Positions 1 through 9,573 of a stretch of 64,000 nt of DNA are shown here, one piece after another; the stretch's first letter is position 1; each line of letters opens with the position of its first letter. Made by a program: the position numbers and the translations under genes. This stretch comes from Flavobacteriia bacterium (GTDB lineage: Bacteria > Bacteroidota > Bacteroidia > Flavobacteriales_D > Crocinitomicaceae): NCBI GenBank assembly GCA_026391005.1, contig JAPLEV010000008.1, positions 1 through 64,000 of the forward strand. The letters run 5' to 3'. Below the pieces are notes generated by a model, which was not told where the DNA came from, made no database searches, and saw nothing but the letters and a program-made list of their open reading frames with translations.

Positions 1-1
1 T

Positions 2-1588
2 ATTTCTGGATTAACCCAATTGACACAATACGATGTCTATATTTATGCAGATTGTGGCGTTGGACTTCAGAGTATTGGTTTGTTTGGAACATTCATGACA
101 CCGCCATATTGCTCGAATCCTACTGCTATGTTTAATTCAACTGCGATTGATTCTATCTTTACCTCTTGGGTATGGTCGCAAAGTTCTCCGAGTTATCCGG
201 CCACTAGTTTCAATTTACAATATGGATCACTTGGTTTTCCTTTGTATTCAGGAACGACCCTTTCGGTTAACAATAACCTAAACGATACAATTACAAATCC
301 TGCCTTTATCGCTGGTGAAGTAATTGAAATTTATGTACAAGCAGTTTGTGCCAATGACACCTCTTTATTTGTGGGGCCATTTGAGGTAACCATGCCTTTA
401 ACAAACGATACCATTTGTGGGGTTGATGCTATTCCTGTTGATGGAGTAGTTCACATTTTCAATAACACAGGAGCTACAGTAGATGCCAATGAAGTGGGAA
501 TTACACCACCAGCTACAGGAGCGCAAACAACTACCGGATGGGCGAATTCCACATTAAACCTTACTACTTGGTTTAGTTTTGTCGCTCCGAATTCAGGAGA
601 TGTGAGGATTAACTGTACCAACCTACCCTACAATGGACAAGCGGCAGTTTACAGTGGGATTAATTGTACGGGCATTGCCAATTTTAACCTTATTGCCGCT
701 AACGACGATGAGATAAATGGAAACAGTTTAGCGCCTAATTTTACTATTTGTGATTTAACACCAGGACAAACCTACTATTTATTGCATGATGCATTCACTA
801 GTACAGCTGGAAATTATGCGATTTCAATAAATGAAATAGTATTGAATGCAGGATCACAAGGACCGATTCTTTCCGCTTGTTCGGGTGACACCATCAACCT
901 ATTTAATGGAATTACAGGCTATGACAATGGAGGTGTTTGGACACAACAAATTCCTACACTGGGATTACAAGATAGCTTATTTATTACCGGTGGCTTAGCG
1001 CCTATTTTGTTTAGCTTTACGTACACAATAAGTGACGGGTGCGCCAACGATGACGTGCCGGCAAAAGTAGATGTCTTTCCACCTTCAAGCGCTGGAATAG
1101 ATGGGACATTGACCGTTTGTAAAAACGAACCGTTCGTCTTACTAGCAGGACTTTCTGGTGTAGTAGATTTGGGTGGTACTTGGTACAATCCTTCCAACCA
1201 AGCTATTGGTGGAGCAATTGATACCGCTAGCAATATCCCTGGTCAATTCAACTACGATTACATCGTAGGAAATGGTGTTTGTCCTAATGATACCGCCAAT
1301 GTCTTGATTATTGTAGATGGCTCATGTGATTATACAGCCAACTTAGTGGAACTAATGAATGAGATAAAAATATATCCGAATCCAACTAACGGCAATGTGA
1401 GCATATCCTTACCGGCTGATGGTCAAGGAGCGTTAAGCATCTATAATGCACAAGGGCAGTTATTACAAAGCAATAATATACTTAAAAATGGTGATGTAAT
1501 TAACCTAGTTTCATTTACCCCTGGGATGTATATCTTTAAAATTGTCTATGGTGATATGAATTACATGGAAAGAATCATAAAACAATAA
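2..1588 (+). CDS. Secreted modular protein with T9SS type A sorting domain (5' end outside window)
   Basis: The frame is open to the left edge, and the first in-frame TTG (position 20) lies inside a fibronectin type III-like strand (TQYDVYIYADCG), so the true start is upstream. In order I see the end of one Fn3-like domain, a second one (about 40-125), a pre-peptidase-like beta-sandwich (about 130-275, with WFSFVAP and GQTYYLLHD), a cysteine-poor beta region, and a C-terminal sorting domain (IYPNPTNGNVSISLP ... ERIIKQ). Such C-terminal domains send proteins through the T9SS to the cell surface. No catalytic motif is visible, so an adhesive or structural role is inferred. Its last 70 residues nearly match those of the next gene. 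Type of protein is clear; function is not. Confidence 0.8.
   Translation: MSGLTQLTQYDVYIYADCGVGLQSIGLFGTFMTPPYCSNPTAMFNSTAIDSIFTSWVWSQSSPSYPATSFNLQYGSLGFPLYSGTTLSVNNNLNDTITNPAFIAGEVIEIYVQAVCANDTSLFVGPFEVTMPLTNDTICGVDAIPVDGVVHIFNNTGATVDANEVGITPPATGAQTTTGWANSTLNLTTWFSFVAPNSGDVRINCTNLPYNGQAAVYSGINCTGIANFNLIAANDDEINGNSLAPNFTICDLTPGQTYYLLHDAFTSTAGNYAISINEIVLNAGSQGPILSACSGDTINLFNGITGYDNGGVWTQQIPTLGLQDSLFITGGLAPILFSFTYTISDGCANDDVPAKVDVFPPSSAGIDGTLTVCKNEPFVLLAGLSGVVDLGGTWYNPSNQAIGGAIDTASNIPGQFNYDYIVGNGVCPNDTANVLIIVDGSCDYTANLVELMNEIKIYPNPTNGNVSISLPADGQGALSIYNAQGQLLQSNNILKNGDVINLVSFTPGMYIFKIVYGDMNYMERIIKQ
1370..1588 (+). repeat. Sorting-domain repeat, copy 1 (partner at 9307-9525)
   Basis: This segment encodes the sorting domain of the first gene. 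It shares long identical stretches with 9307-9525, for example AAAAATGGTGATGTAATTAA and the run from TATATCTTTAAAATTG to GGTGATATGAATTAC, and both end AAACAATAAA. Between the blocks the copies differ, mostly at third positions and in the middle loop. The rest of the two proteins is not alike, so the similarity is confined to the secretion tag. Confidence 0.8.
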
Positions 1589-1590
1589 AA

Positions 1591-1622
1591 CTATTAAACT
1601 ATTAAACTATTAAACTATTAAA
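1591..1622 (+). repeat. Four perfect tandem copies of the octamer CTATTAAA
   Basis: CTATTAAA occurs four times head to tail with no mismatch, starting two bases after the upstream stop and ending one base before the ATG at 1624. It fills the whole intergenic space, where the upstream part of the ribosome-binding region must lie. The unit is AT-rich, as Bacteroidota translation-initiation regions usually are. Copy-number change by slippage would alter the spacing in front of the giant gene; that consequence is inferred. Confidence 0.9.
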
Positions 1623-1623
1623 C

Positions 1624-4600
1624 ATGTCAAAAAATCTAACGAAAAATTCACTTGCTACCTTACTCGTTTTATTTACATTCTTTTCAATAAAGCCGGTCTA
1701 TAGCCAAATTTCAGGTATAAAAACAATTCCCGGTGATTATGCAAGTATTGCTGCATTTGTAACTGATGTAAATTTAGTCGGAGTGGGTCCTGGAGGAGTC
1801 ACAGCGAATGTTGCTGCTGGCCATACAGAAAATACCTCTTCGCCCATTTTGTTAACTGCAACGGGAACCGCGGCGAACCCAATTGTTATCCAAAAATCAG
1901 GACTTGGCGCAAACCCAGTAATCACCAGAATAGATGCAGGGTTGCTAAATTCAACAGTGCTAGGTGCTCAAGCAGATGGGATCTTTATTATCGAAGGAAG
2001 CGACTACCTAACTATTAACGCCATCGATCTAGGGGCTAGTGTTTCCTCCACCATCACAACAGGAATTGAATACGGCTATTACTTGAGAAAGGCGAGCGTT
2101 ACGGATGGTTGTAAGTTTGTTACGATCACCAATTCAACGATTACGATGAATAAGGGGCTTGCTGGAGTTACCACGGGTATTATGTCCTCCAACAACGCCG
2201 CCGCATCACTCACCACAACAGCTACAGGGATTACTGTAACAACTACAGGCGGTCGAAACGAGGCGCTTACCTTTTCCAATAATACCTTATTAAATTGTCA
2301 TGTGGGGATCTATATTAGGGGTTTCGCTGCCTTAGCACCATACGATTTATACGATGATAATATCAACGTAACAGGTAATACCATCCAAAATTTAGGCGGG
2401 GCAAGTACCTCCACTTGTTATGGTTTATATATGATCTATTATCGAAATATTACGGTAACAAACAATAATGTAGATAATATGCTAAGCGGCGGTGTTGCGG
2501 GAACAAATTTGATGTATGGCTTAATGATATCAACGTCAAGTGATGCAAATAACCAAAACATCAGTAATAACAATGTGAAATTAACCACAACAACAGGGTC
2601 AAAGTATTGCATTTACGCATCGGCAACTAGCCTTGCGGGTGCTACCAACTTAAACAACAACTCAGTGAACTTTGGTAGTAATGGAAGTACGGGATCAGCA
2701 TACGGTATTTATCGTTTTGGGAACAGCTTAGTTTCCAATATGAATAACAATACAATAGGAGTTTTTACACAAACATCAGGGCTTTTCTATGGTTTTTACA
2801 ATACATCAGGAGGAACGATTTCAAATAATACTATTCTCGGTTATTCAAACGGTGGAACGAGCACACAGTATGGTATTTATTGTAGCTCAACAATATACGC
2901 TTTTACTATTTTTGGAAACGTAATTAGTAATATCGCTTATACTGGTACCGGAAGTATTTGGAGCATTGGGGTGGTGGGTGCTGGGATCTCATCTTCTATC
3001 TACAACAACACCGTTACTGCCATTTCAGGGGCTGGAACGAATGTCTCCGGTATTTACATTTCGGGTAATACAGGCGCCTCATACGATCGCAATAAAATAT
3101 CTGACATCAGTAATACCAACCCTACCGGTTCTTCCTATGGAATTAGCATAGTGAGTGGAGCTGCGCGTTTAACAAATAACCTTATTTCAGATTTAAAAAC
3201 AAGCTCGGCGAATTCAGTAAACGATTTAGTTCGTGGTATTTCGATAACCTCGACAACTCTTAGTTCAGATATTTTAGTTGCTTACAACAGTATTTATTTA
3301 AATGCTTCATCAACAGGTGCTGATTTTTCATCCTCAGGGCTCTTTTATACTTCGAACCTAACGGCAAGTACCGCAAATTTGACCTTACGAAACAACCTTA
3401 TTATCAATGAATCTACCGCCTCAGGAACTGGAGTGACTTGCGTTTTACGTTGTTCGGCAGTTGGAGCAGCAAATTTTAATAGCTTATCAAACAACAATCT
3501 TTTGTTTGCAGGTGTGCCTTCGCTGTCCAAATTAATCTTTTTTGACGGATCATCGAATGCCTACCAAACGCTTGCCACTTATCAAGCTGCTGTAAGTCCT
3601 GCACAGGGAAGCTCAATTACAGGAGAAAGTTTCACTTATGGCACTGCTGGATCTTACTTTGGTTCCTTAACACCGGCTAGCCCAAACTTTTTACGACCAG
3701 TTGCTGGAATTGGAACTCAAACAGAAAGTGGAGCCACTAACATAGCAGGAATCACTACCGATTATTTGAGTGTTATTCGTTCAGGTAATGTTGGCTATAC
3801 AGGAACAGGTACTAACCCAGATATTGGCGCTTATGAATTCAGTGGTACTTCTCCTGCACCTGCTGTGTTGCTTACCTCAGCCGTTCCCGCATTAAGTTAT
3901 CAGTGCATTGCAACATCTCGCTTAATTAATGTATCCATAAACTCAACATCAACAGTAAGTTCGGCTACACTTAATTATGCTTTCAATGGTATTAGTCAAG
4001 CGCCAATAAATATGGTTAATTCTGCTGGTACAAATTGGGTTGGAACTATTCCAGCTGCTTCGCCAACCAACGCGAATGTCACCTGGTCGATATCTGCCAC
4101 AAATAACTTGCCGTTAACAACGCTTTACACCGGAACGGCCTACCAAGATGACCCATTACTTGGTTTTACTGCAACGGCGTTAAACACCGCGTCTCCAATT
4201 TGTACTGGTGAGTCAACATCCTTGTATGTTGTCTTAAATAATCCTGCTCCTGTAGCTACCTACACTGATCCAATTGTTACGAGCCCAACTTCGTATGCTG
4301 ATTTAGGAAATGTTACGATTTCTCAAAACGGAATTCCAATTATCAATAACTCATCACCTTATAACTCACTAGTAGGTTCACTTGGTGTTGCGAGTGGAGT
4401 AGCTGGTTCCTATTCTAATTACACTGCGGTTAATACATTTAACCTAAGTGCCGGTGGAAGTTACGACTTTTCTTTAACTAGCTTATACGCCTCTGGCACC
4501 TTTCAAAACCACATGCGAATTTACCTCGATTTGAACAGAGATGGCGATTTCACTGATGCTGGGGAATGCCTTTACGCGCCACTAAGCAATTCAGCGGGGC

Positions 4601-7600
4601 CGCATACGGAAACAGGTACATTTATCTTGCCTGCCAATGCTCAAAATGGATTGACTCGGATGCGAGTATTCAGTTATGAAGGTGCGCCAAGTCAAAATTA
4701 TATCAATTCATTCGCATGGGGCGAATTTGAAGATTATGCGATAAACATCACGAGCTTCTCTACTATTTCTTGGTCAAATGGGACAAGTACAGTTGGTAGC
4801 GTTTCCCCTCTTTCCGTTGTTCCTTTGTCCACAACAAGCTACACAGCAACGATTATTTCCCAAACTTGTCCAATTGTTTCTACGCCAAGTACCATTACAG
4901 TTAATGCTTTACCGAGTGCTCCAATAGCCACGAATAGTTCACAATGTGGAACGATCGTACCAACAGCATCTGTTGCGTCAAGTGCCGGTGTAAATGGAGC
5001 GGGCTTATACTTTTGGAACAGTGCAGCGAGCAATGGTACCGTGTTGCAAACTCCACCGCTAAGTGCTTGGAACACCTTCTATTCGGATAACTTTACTGGG
5101 CCTTTAGTAGCACCTGGAGCCTCTTTATCAGGAATTGCAAACCTAAATACTGTCCCAGGATGGTTACAACTTCTATCAAATAATATTTCTCAATTTGGTG
5201 GCATCACAGTTGCACCAGGTATCAATGCACAAGCGTACAAGGTTGAGTTTGATGCCTTAGTTTCTGCTGGAGGAGGAGCCGACGGCTTTTCATGGAGTTT
5301 TGCTCCCGATGTAAGTTTAGGAACAGCCTATCAAGAATTTGAAAAAGGTACAGGAAGTAAAATTAAAATCTCCTTTGATGCCTATGGTGCTATGCCAAAC
5401 GGACAAGGTATTTACCTTCTCTATAATAATACAGCGGCTTCATTTAACAGTGCTTCTCCAGGTGTATTGGCGTATTCGTCAGATAACACGTGGCTCGGTG
5501 ATACTTCTAATATTGTCATTACTATTAATCAATTGGGTTTATTGAGTATGACCTTGAATGGAACCGCTATATTTTCCAATATTGCGTTACCGAATTCTTA
5601 TTTAACAGAAAATAAATCAAGTTGGAAACACATGATTGCCGGTCGAACAGGAGGGATAACAATGAGCACATCCATAGATAATCTTTCCATTCAATATGCC
5701 ACTTACAATGCTGGTTCAACCACCTATAATACGCCAGTAACAACAACCAGTACTTTCTATGTAAGCGAAATAGGTACGAATGGGTGTGCCAGTTTATCAA
5801 CACCCGTAACCGTTACTGTTTCTTCACCTGAGGCAGTTACATTAAGCTCCGGACTAAATCCGACTGTTTGTGTTGGTCAATCCTTCAGCACATTGGCTAC
5901 CTCAAATGCCGTCTATGCTTATACTTATGATATAGCTAGTTATGCTGGTTCGGGCCTTGCTTCACCATCTGCAGGTGCCGCATTAACTACAACGCCCTCA
6001 GTGGCGGGTATATATCCATTTATATTAACTGGTATTGCCGGAAGTTGTACCTCTGTCTCTACTATTAATTTAACGGTAAATGCCTTACCTACCATAACAT
6101 CATCCGTCGCCACTCCAAATCCAGTTTGTTCTGGCGACCAAGTAACCTTAACGGCAAGTAGCATTGTTTCTGGGGCGCAAACATTACCTGCTGGATATTG
6201 CCCAATTGTTTCTCAATCTGGCAGTACAGGAACATTGATTAACAACGTAAACTTCGGGACTATTTCAAATAATACGGCGGCGTCTAATGCGGTTCCATAT
6301 TCCACAAGCTACAATTTTACAACCAATGTTTCTCCTGGTCAAACCTTACCCTTATCAATCACCATTTCAGCGCCAGGAGTATATGTATCAGCGATTGCCT
6401 CAGTTTGGATAGACTGGAATAGAAACGGCATTTTAGAAGCGGCAGAATGGCAGCAAATAGGAACAGCAATACCTGGTGGAACAACAGCTACAATAAACGT
6501 AGTTGTGCCAATAAATGCGCAAATGGGCCTCACAAAAATGCGGATAAGAACACGTGGAGTTAGCAACCAAAACGGCGCCAATGATGCCTGTCTATCTATG
6601 GGCTCTGGAGAAAATGAGGAATACTTAGTTAATATCCAAGGAGCGCCCGTTAATCCCTATTTGTATGCTTGGAACAGCGTTCCACCGATCAATTCTGCGG
6701 TAGGAACATTAGTTTCCGTTAACAATACGCTAAGCCCTGTAACGCAGAACTGGATTGTTACTGTTACAGATCAAATTACTGGATGCGTAAATACGCTAGC
6801 AACCCTTCCGGTTACAATTCAACCATTAATAACATCGCCTGTAATGACCAACAGCACGCACTGCGGAATACAAATACCTTCTGCTAGTGCATTGGATCCA
6901 AACGGACTTCCTAGCGCCACCTACAATTGGTATGCAAGTGCTGCAGGAGGAACACCTTTACAAAGTGGCCCATCTAACACATTTACCTCCACCATTGGAG
7001 CAACAACCGTTTTGTATGTGAGCGTCACAAATCCATCAACCGGATGTCAAAGCGCTACCAGTCCAGTAACCGTTACAGTAGTATCGCCACCTGTTCTTTC
7101 GTTAAGCGCGGCATCACTTACAAGCTGTAATGGCATTGCTTCACCCCTACTTACCTTATCCGCACAAGGATATGATGGGTTTGTTTGGTCTCCAGCTGGA
7201 GGAGTAAACGGAAGTGCTGCAACGGGCTTTACCTTTACGGCTAATTCAACTACCACCTACAATTTAGTTGCAACGCAATCAACGGGTAACCTGTGTTCAA
7301 ATACTGCAAGTGTAAATCTTACAGTGAATCCAAACCCACTAATTACATCGGCGACTGCAACGAACAATGCTGTTTGCTCGGGTAGTACAGTGAATTTAAC
7401 GGCTGCCTCTGTTCCTATTCCTCCATTTTCGGCAACAACGCCTGCTGCTACTGGAGCAAATACCACGACGTCTTATCCAACCCCTTTTGGAAATTATTGG
7501 TGGGGCGCAAAACAACAATTTTTGTTTACTGCGGCTGAATTAACAACTTGGGGAGTATTGCCTGGTCAAATCACTTCAGTTGCTTTTAACGTAACGGCAC

Positions 7601-9525
7601 CTAGTCTTACCACTTTGACAAATTACACCATTTCAATGAAGAATACAGTCGTTAATGCACTTACAGCCAATTTTGAAACAGGTCTTCAAACCGTTTACTT
7701 TAATGCGGCATACACCCCTGCGAATGCTGTTGGATTTGTGAATAATACTATTACGTTTGCAAGCCCATTTGTTTGGAACGGAACATCAAATATTGTACTT
7801 GAAATCTGTTTTAATAACGCTTCGTATACTACTAATGCTATTGCATCATGGAGCCCCGCTCCTTTAAATTCTGTTCATGAATACCATGCAGATGCTCCAG
7901 GCGTTTGTGCTACGGTTAGCGGAGGAACGTTTCCATTAAACAGAACTTTAATGCAATTTGGATCTGCTGGTCTCATCGAGACGGGAATTTTAACTTGGAA
8001 TTGGCCAGGAATAAACCAAAGTGGTGCAACTACTACAACAACTGTTACTAATCCTGGGCCAAACAATTTAACGAACGCTTACATCGTGCAGGCTACTTAC
8101 CCTTTAACCGGATGCTCAACTATTGACACGACAAATACCATCACCGTATTTCCGCTTCCGGTCGTTATTGGCGGATTGGACACCACAATTTGTTCCAATA
8201 ATCCTTCTGAATTATTAAGCTTAACTGCATCGGGAGCAAATACCTATACTTGGAATAACAACGTAATAAATGGCGTTCCATTTCCTGTATCGGCGAGTAG
8301 TACATATATAGTAAATGGTGTTGATGCTAATGGCTGCATCGATATTGATAGTGTATCTGTCATCTTTTCCAATTTCACAGCAGCTAATGCCGGTCCGGAC
8401 TATACAATTTGTGAAGGTCAAAACATTGCATTATCGGCAATTGGTAGTGGAACGGCCAATGTTAGTTGGGATAACGGAATAATAAATGGCTTTGCTTTTA
8501 CGCCAAGCGTTGGATCAACAACTTACACCCTAAGTATAACAAGTGGAACAGGCTGTACAGATACAGATCAAACCATTTTGACAGTTAATCCATTACCAAC
8601 AGTAAATATTGGTGCTAACCAAACGGGTTGTATTGGAAGTCCGATTGTATTTACTGCCAATGCTACATCATCACCTTCAGGGTCTTGGACAACCAATGGT
8701 CAAGGAACGATAGCTCCAAACGTAACCAACAACTCGGTTACATACACGCCATCTGCCAATGATGCTGGATTAGTGCTAATTAGTTTTGCAGCGTTCAATT
8801 CATGTGGTATTACGACCGATACAGCAAGCATCATCGTTAACGGTTTACCGACAGTTGGTGCTGGAATGGACATGACCATTTGTAGTGGGGAATCCATCCT
8901 ATTATCAGGAACAGGAACTGCAACAAGCTACACTTGGGATAACGGTGCCGTTGACAACGTAACATTTGTGCCTACTATCAGCGGTCTTTACACGGTAGTT
9001 GGAGCGGATAGCAATGGATGTACAGACTCAGACGACGTAATGGTTAACATTAATCAAACTCCAAATGCTACCAATACAGCTATGGATCCAGTTACCCTAG
9101 TAGCTACTCCTTCAGGACAAAGCTACCAATGGATTGATTGCGCAACAGGCTTAGCTGTGGCAGATGCAACATCGGATACATTAATCGCTCTAATCAACGG
9201 TAATTATGCGGTGGTCGTAAGTTCAAATAATGGCTGTTCTGATACATCAAACTGTATTACAGTAAACCAAGTTGGTTTATATGTTCCTAATTCAAGTGTC
9301 ATTTCAATATATCCGAATCCAACGAATGGAAATGTGAGCATATCGTTGCCTTCGAATAATCAAGGTAATCTTAGCATATACGATGCACAAGGTAAATTAG
9401 TACAAAGGTCTAATTCACTAAAAAATGGTGATGTAATTAACCTAGGTTCATTTACACCCGGCATTTATATCTTTAAAATTGTCTATGGTGATATGAATTA
9501 CGTGGAAAGAATAATAAAACAATAA
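1624..9525 (+). CDS. Giant modular adhesin-like protein, T9SS-secreted (2633 aa)
   Basis: A signal peptide (residues 1-28, ending YSQ) is followed by an Asn/Thr/Ser-rich right-handed beta-helix-like region with SNN and GIY turns (about 36-740), an Ig-like stretch (745-870), a GEVED domain (about 925-1045, DLNRDGDFTDAGE then GEFEDY), Ig-like linkers, an L-type lectin-like domain (about 1150-1360, ADGFSWSF), a second GEVED (about 1525-1675, WIDWNRNGILEAAEW), an unnamed beta-sandwich module (about 1935-2115, GAKQQFLF and NIVLEICFNN), four PKD/Ig-like domains (about 2120-2555) and a sorting domain (2563-2633). Polysaccharide or cell-surface binding is the likely role, from the lectin and repeats. 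No enzyme active site was recognised. It probably shares a transcript with the upstream gene and ends at a strong terminator. Confidence 0.85.
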   Translation: MSKNLTKNSLATLLVLFTFFSIKPVYSQISGIKTIPGDYASIAAFVTDVNLVGVGPGGVTANVAAGHTENTSSPILLTATGTAANPIVIQKSGLGANPVITRIDAGLLNSTVLGAQADGIFIIEGSDYLTINAIDLGASVSSTITTGIEYGYYLRKASVTDGCKFVTITNSTITMNKGLAGVTTGIMSSNNAAASLTTTATGITVTTTGGRNEALTFSNNTLLNCHVGIYIRGFAALAPYDLYDDNINVTGNTIQNLGGASTSTCYGLYMIYYRNITVTNNNVDNMLSGGVAGTNLMYGLMISTSSDANNQNISNNNVKLTTTTGSKYCIYASATSLAGATNLNNNSVNFGSNGSTGSAYGIYRFGNSLVSNMNNNTIGVFTQTSGLFYGFYNTSGGTISNNTILGYSNGGTSTQYGIYCSSTIYAFTIFGNVISNIAYTGTGSIWSIGVVGAGISSSIYNNTVTAISGAGTNVSGIYISGNTGASYDRNKISDISNTNPTGSSYGISIVSGAARLTNNLISDLKTSSANSVNDLVRGISITSTTLSSDILVAYNSIYLNASSTGADFSSSGLFYTSNLTASTANLTLRNNLIINESTASGTGVTCVLRCSAVGAANFNSLSNNNLLFAGVPSLSKLIFFDGSSNAYQTLATYQAAVSPAQGSSITGESFTYGTAGSYFGSLTPASPNFLRPVAGIGTQTESGATNIAGITTDYLSVIRSGNVGYTGTGTNPDIGAYEFSGTSPAPAVLLTSAVPALSYQCIATSRLINVSINSTSTVSSATLNYAFNGISQAPINMVNSAGTNWVGTIPAASPTNANVTWSISATNNLPLTTLYTGTAYQDDPLLGFTATALNTASPICTGESTSLYVVLNNPAPVATYTDPIVTSPTSYADLGNVTISQNGIPIINNSSPYNSLVGSLGVASGVAGSYSNYTAVNTFNLSAGGSYDFSLTSLYASGTFQNHMRIYLDLNRDGDFTDAGECLYAPLSNSAGPHTETGTFILPANAQNGLTRMRVFSYEGAPSQNYINSFAWGEFEDYAINITSFSTISWSNGTSTVGSVSPLSVVPLSTTSYTATIISQTCPIVSTPSTITVNALPSAPIATNSSQCGTIVPTASVASSAGVNGAGLYFWNSAASNGTVLQTPPLSAWNTFYSDNFTGPLVAPGASLSGIANLNTVPGWLQLLSNNISQFGGITVAPGINAQAYKVEFDALVSAGGGADGFSWSFAPDVSLGTAYQEFEKGTGSKIKISFDAYGAMPNGQGIYLLYNNTAASFNSASPGVLAYSSDNTWLGDTSNIVITINQLGLLSMTLNGTAIFSNIALPNSYLTENKSSWKHMIAGRTGGITMSTSIDNLSIQYATYNAGSTTYNTPVTTTSTFYVSEIGTNGCASLSTPVTVTVSSPEAVTLSSGLNPTVCVGQSFSTLATSNAVYAYTYDIASYAGSGLASPSAGAALTTTPSVAGIYPFILTGIAGSCTSVSTINLTVNALPTITSSVATPNPVCSGDQVTLTASSIVSGAQTLPAGYCPIVSQSGSTGTLINNVNFGTISNNTAASNAVPYSTSYNFTTNVSPGQTLPLSITISAPGVYVSAIASVWIDWNRNGILEAAEWQQIGTAIPGGTTATINVVVPINAQMGLTKMRIRTRGVSNQNGANDACLSMGSGENEEYLVNIQGAPVNPYLYAWNSVPPINSAVGTLVSVNNTLSPVTQNWIVTVTDQITGCVNTLATLPVTIQPLITSPVMTNSTHCGIQIPSASALDPNGLPSATYNWYASAAGGTPLQSGPSNTFTSTIGATTVLYVSVTNPSTGCQSATSPVTVTVVSPPVLSLSAASLTSCNGIASPLLTLSAQGYDGFVWSPAGGVNGSAATGFTFTANSTTTYNLVATQSTGNLCSNTASVNLTVNPNPLITSATATNNAVCSGSTVNLTAASVPIPPFSATTPAATGANTTTSYPTPFGNYWWGAKQQFLFTAAELTTWGVLPGQITSVAFNVTAPSLTTLTNYTISMKNTVVNALTANFETGLQTVYFNAAYTPANAVGFVNNTITFASPFVWNGTSNIVLEICFNNASYTTNAIASWSPAPLNSVHEYHADAPGVCATVSGGTFPLNRTLMQFGSAGLIETGILTWNWPGINQSGATTTTTVTNPGPNNLTNAYIVQATYPLTGCSTIDTTNTITVFPLPVVIGGLDTTICSNNPSELLSLTASGANTYTWNNNVINGVPFPVSASSTYIVNGVDANGCIDIDSVSVIFSNFTAANAGPDYTICEGQNIALSAIGSGTANVSWDNGIINGFAFTPSVGSTTYTLSITSGTGCTDTDQTILTVNPLPTVNIGANQTGCIGSPIVFTANATSSPSGSWTTNGQGTIAPNVTNNSVTYTPSANDAGLVLISFAAFNSCGITTDTASIIVNGLPTVGAGMDMTICSGESILLSGTGTATSYTWDNGAVDNVTFVPTISGLYTVVGADSNGCTDSDDVMVNINQTPNATNTAMDPVTLVATPSGQSYQWIDCATGLAVADATSDTLIALINGNYAVVVSSNNGCSDTSNCITVNQVGLYVPNSSVISIYPNPTNGNVSISLPSNNQGNLSIYDAQGKLVQRSNSLKNGDVINLGSFTPGIYIFKIVYGDMNYVERIIKQ
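9307..9525 (+). repeat. Sorting-domain repeat, copy 2 (partner at 1370-1588)
   Basis: Second copy of the sorting-domain segment, at the 3' end of the giant gene. Start (ATATATCCGAATCCAAC) and end (AATAAAACAATAAA) match copy 1, with patchy divergence in between. It is direct, in the same frame, and about 7.9 kb from copy 1. Confidence 0.8.
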
Positions 9526-9544
9526 ACGAAAGCGTTTAGAAATT

Positions 9545-9573
9545 AAAAGGGTCTGCTAGCGGGCCCTTTTTTA
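9545..9573 (+). terminator. Intrinsic terminator after the giant gene
   Basis: AAAAGGG (9545-9551) pairs with CCCTTTT (9564-9570) and is followed by more T residues. It lies 20 bases after the giant gene's stop and abuts the stop of the converging DUF2279 gene, so it may serve both strands, though the minus-strand T run is short. Confidence 0.8.
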
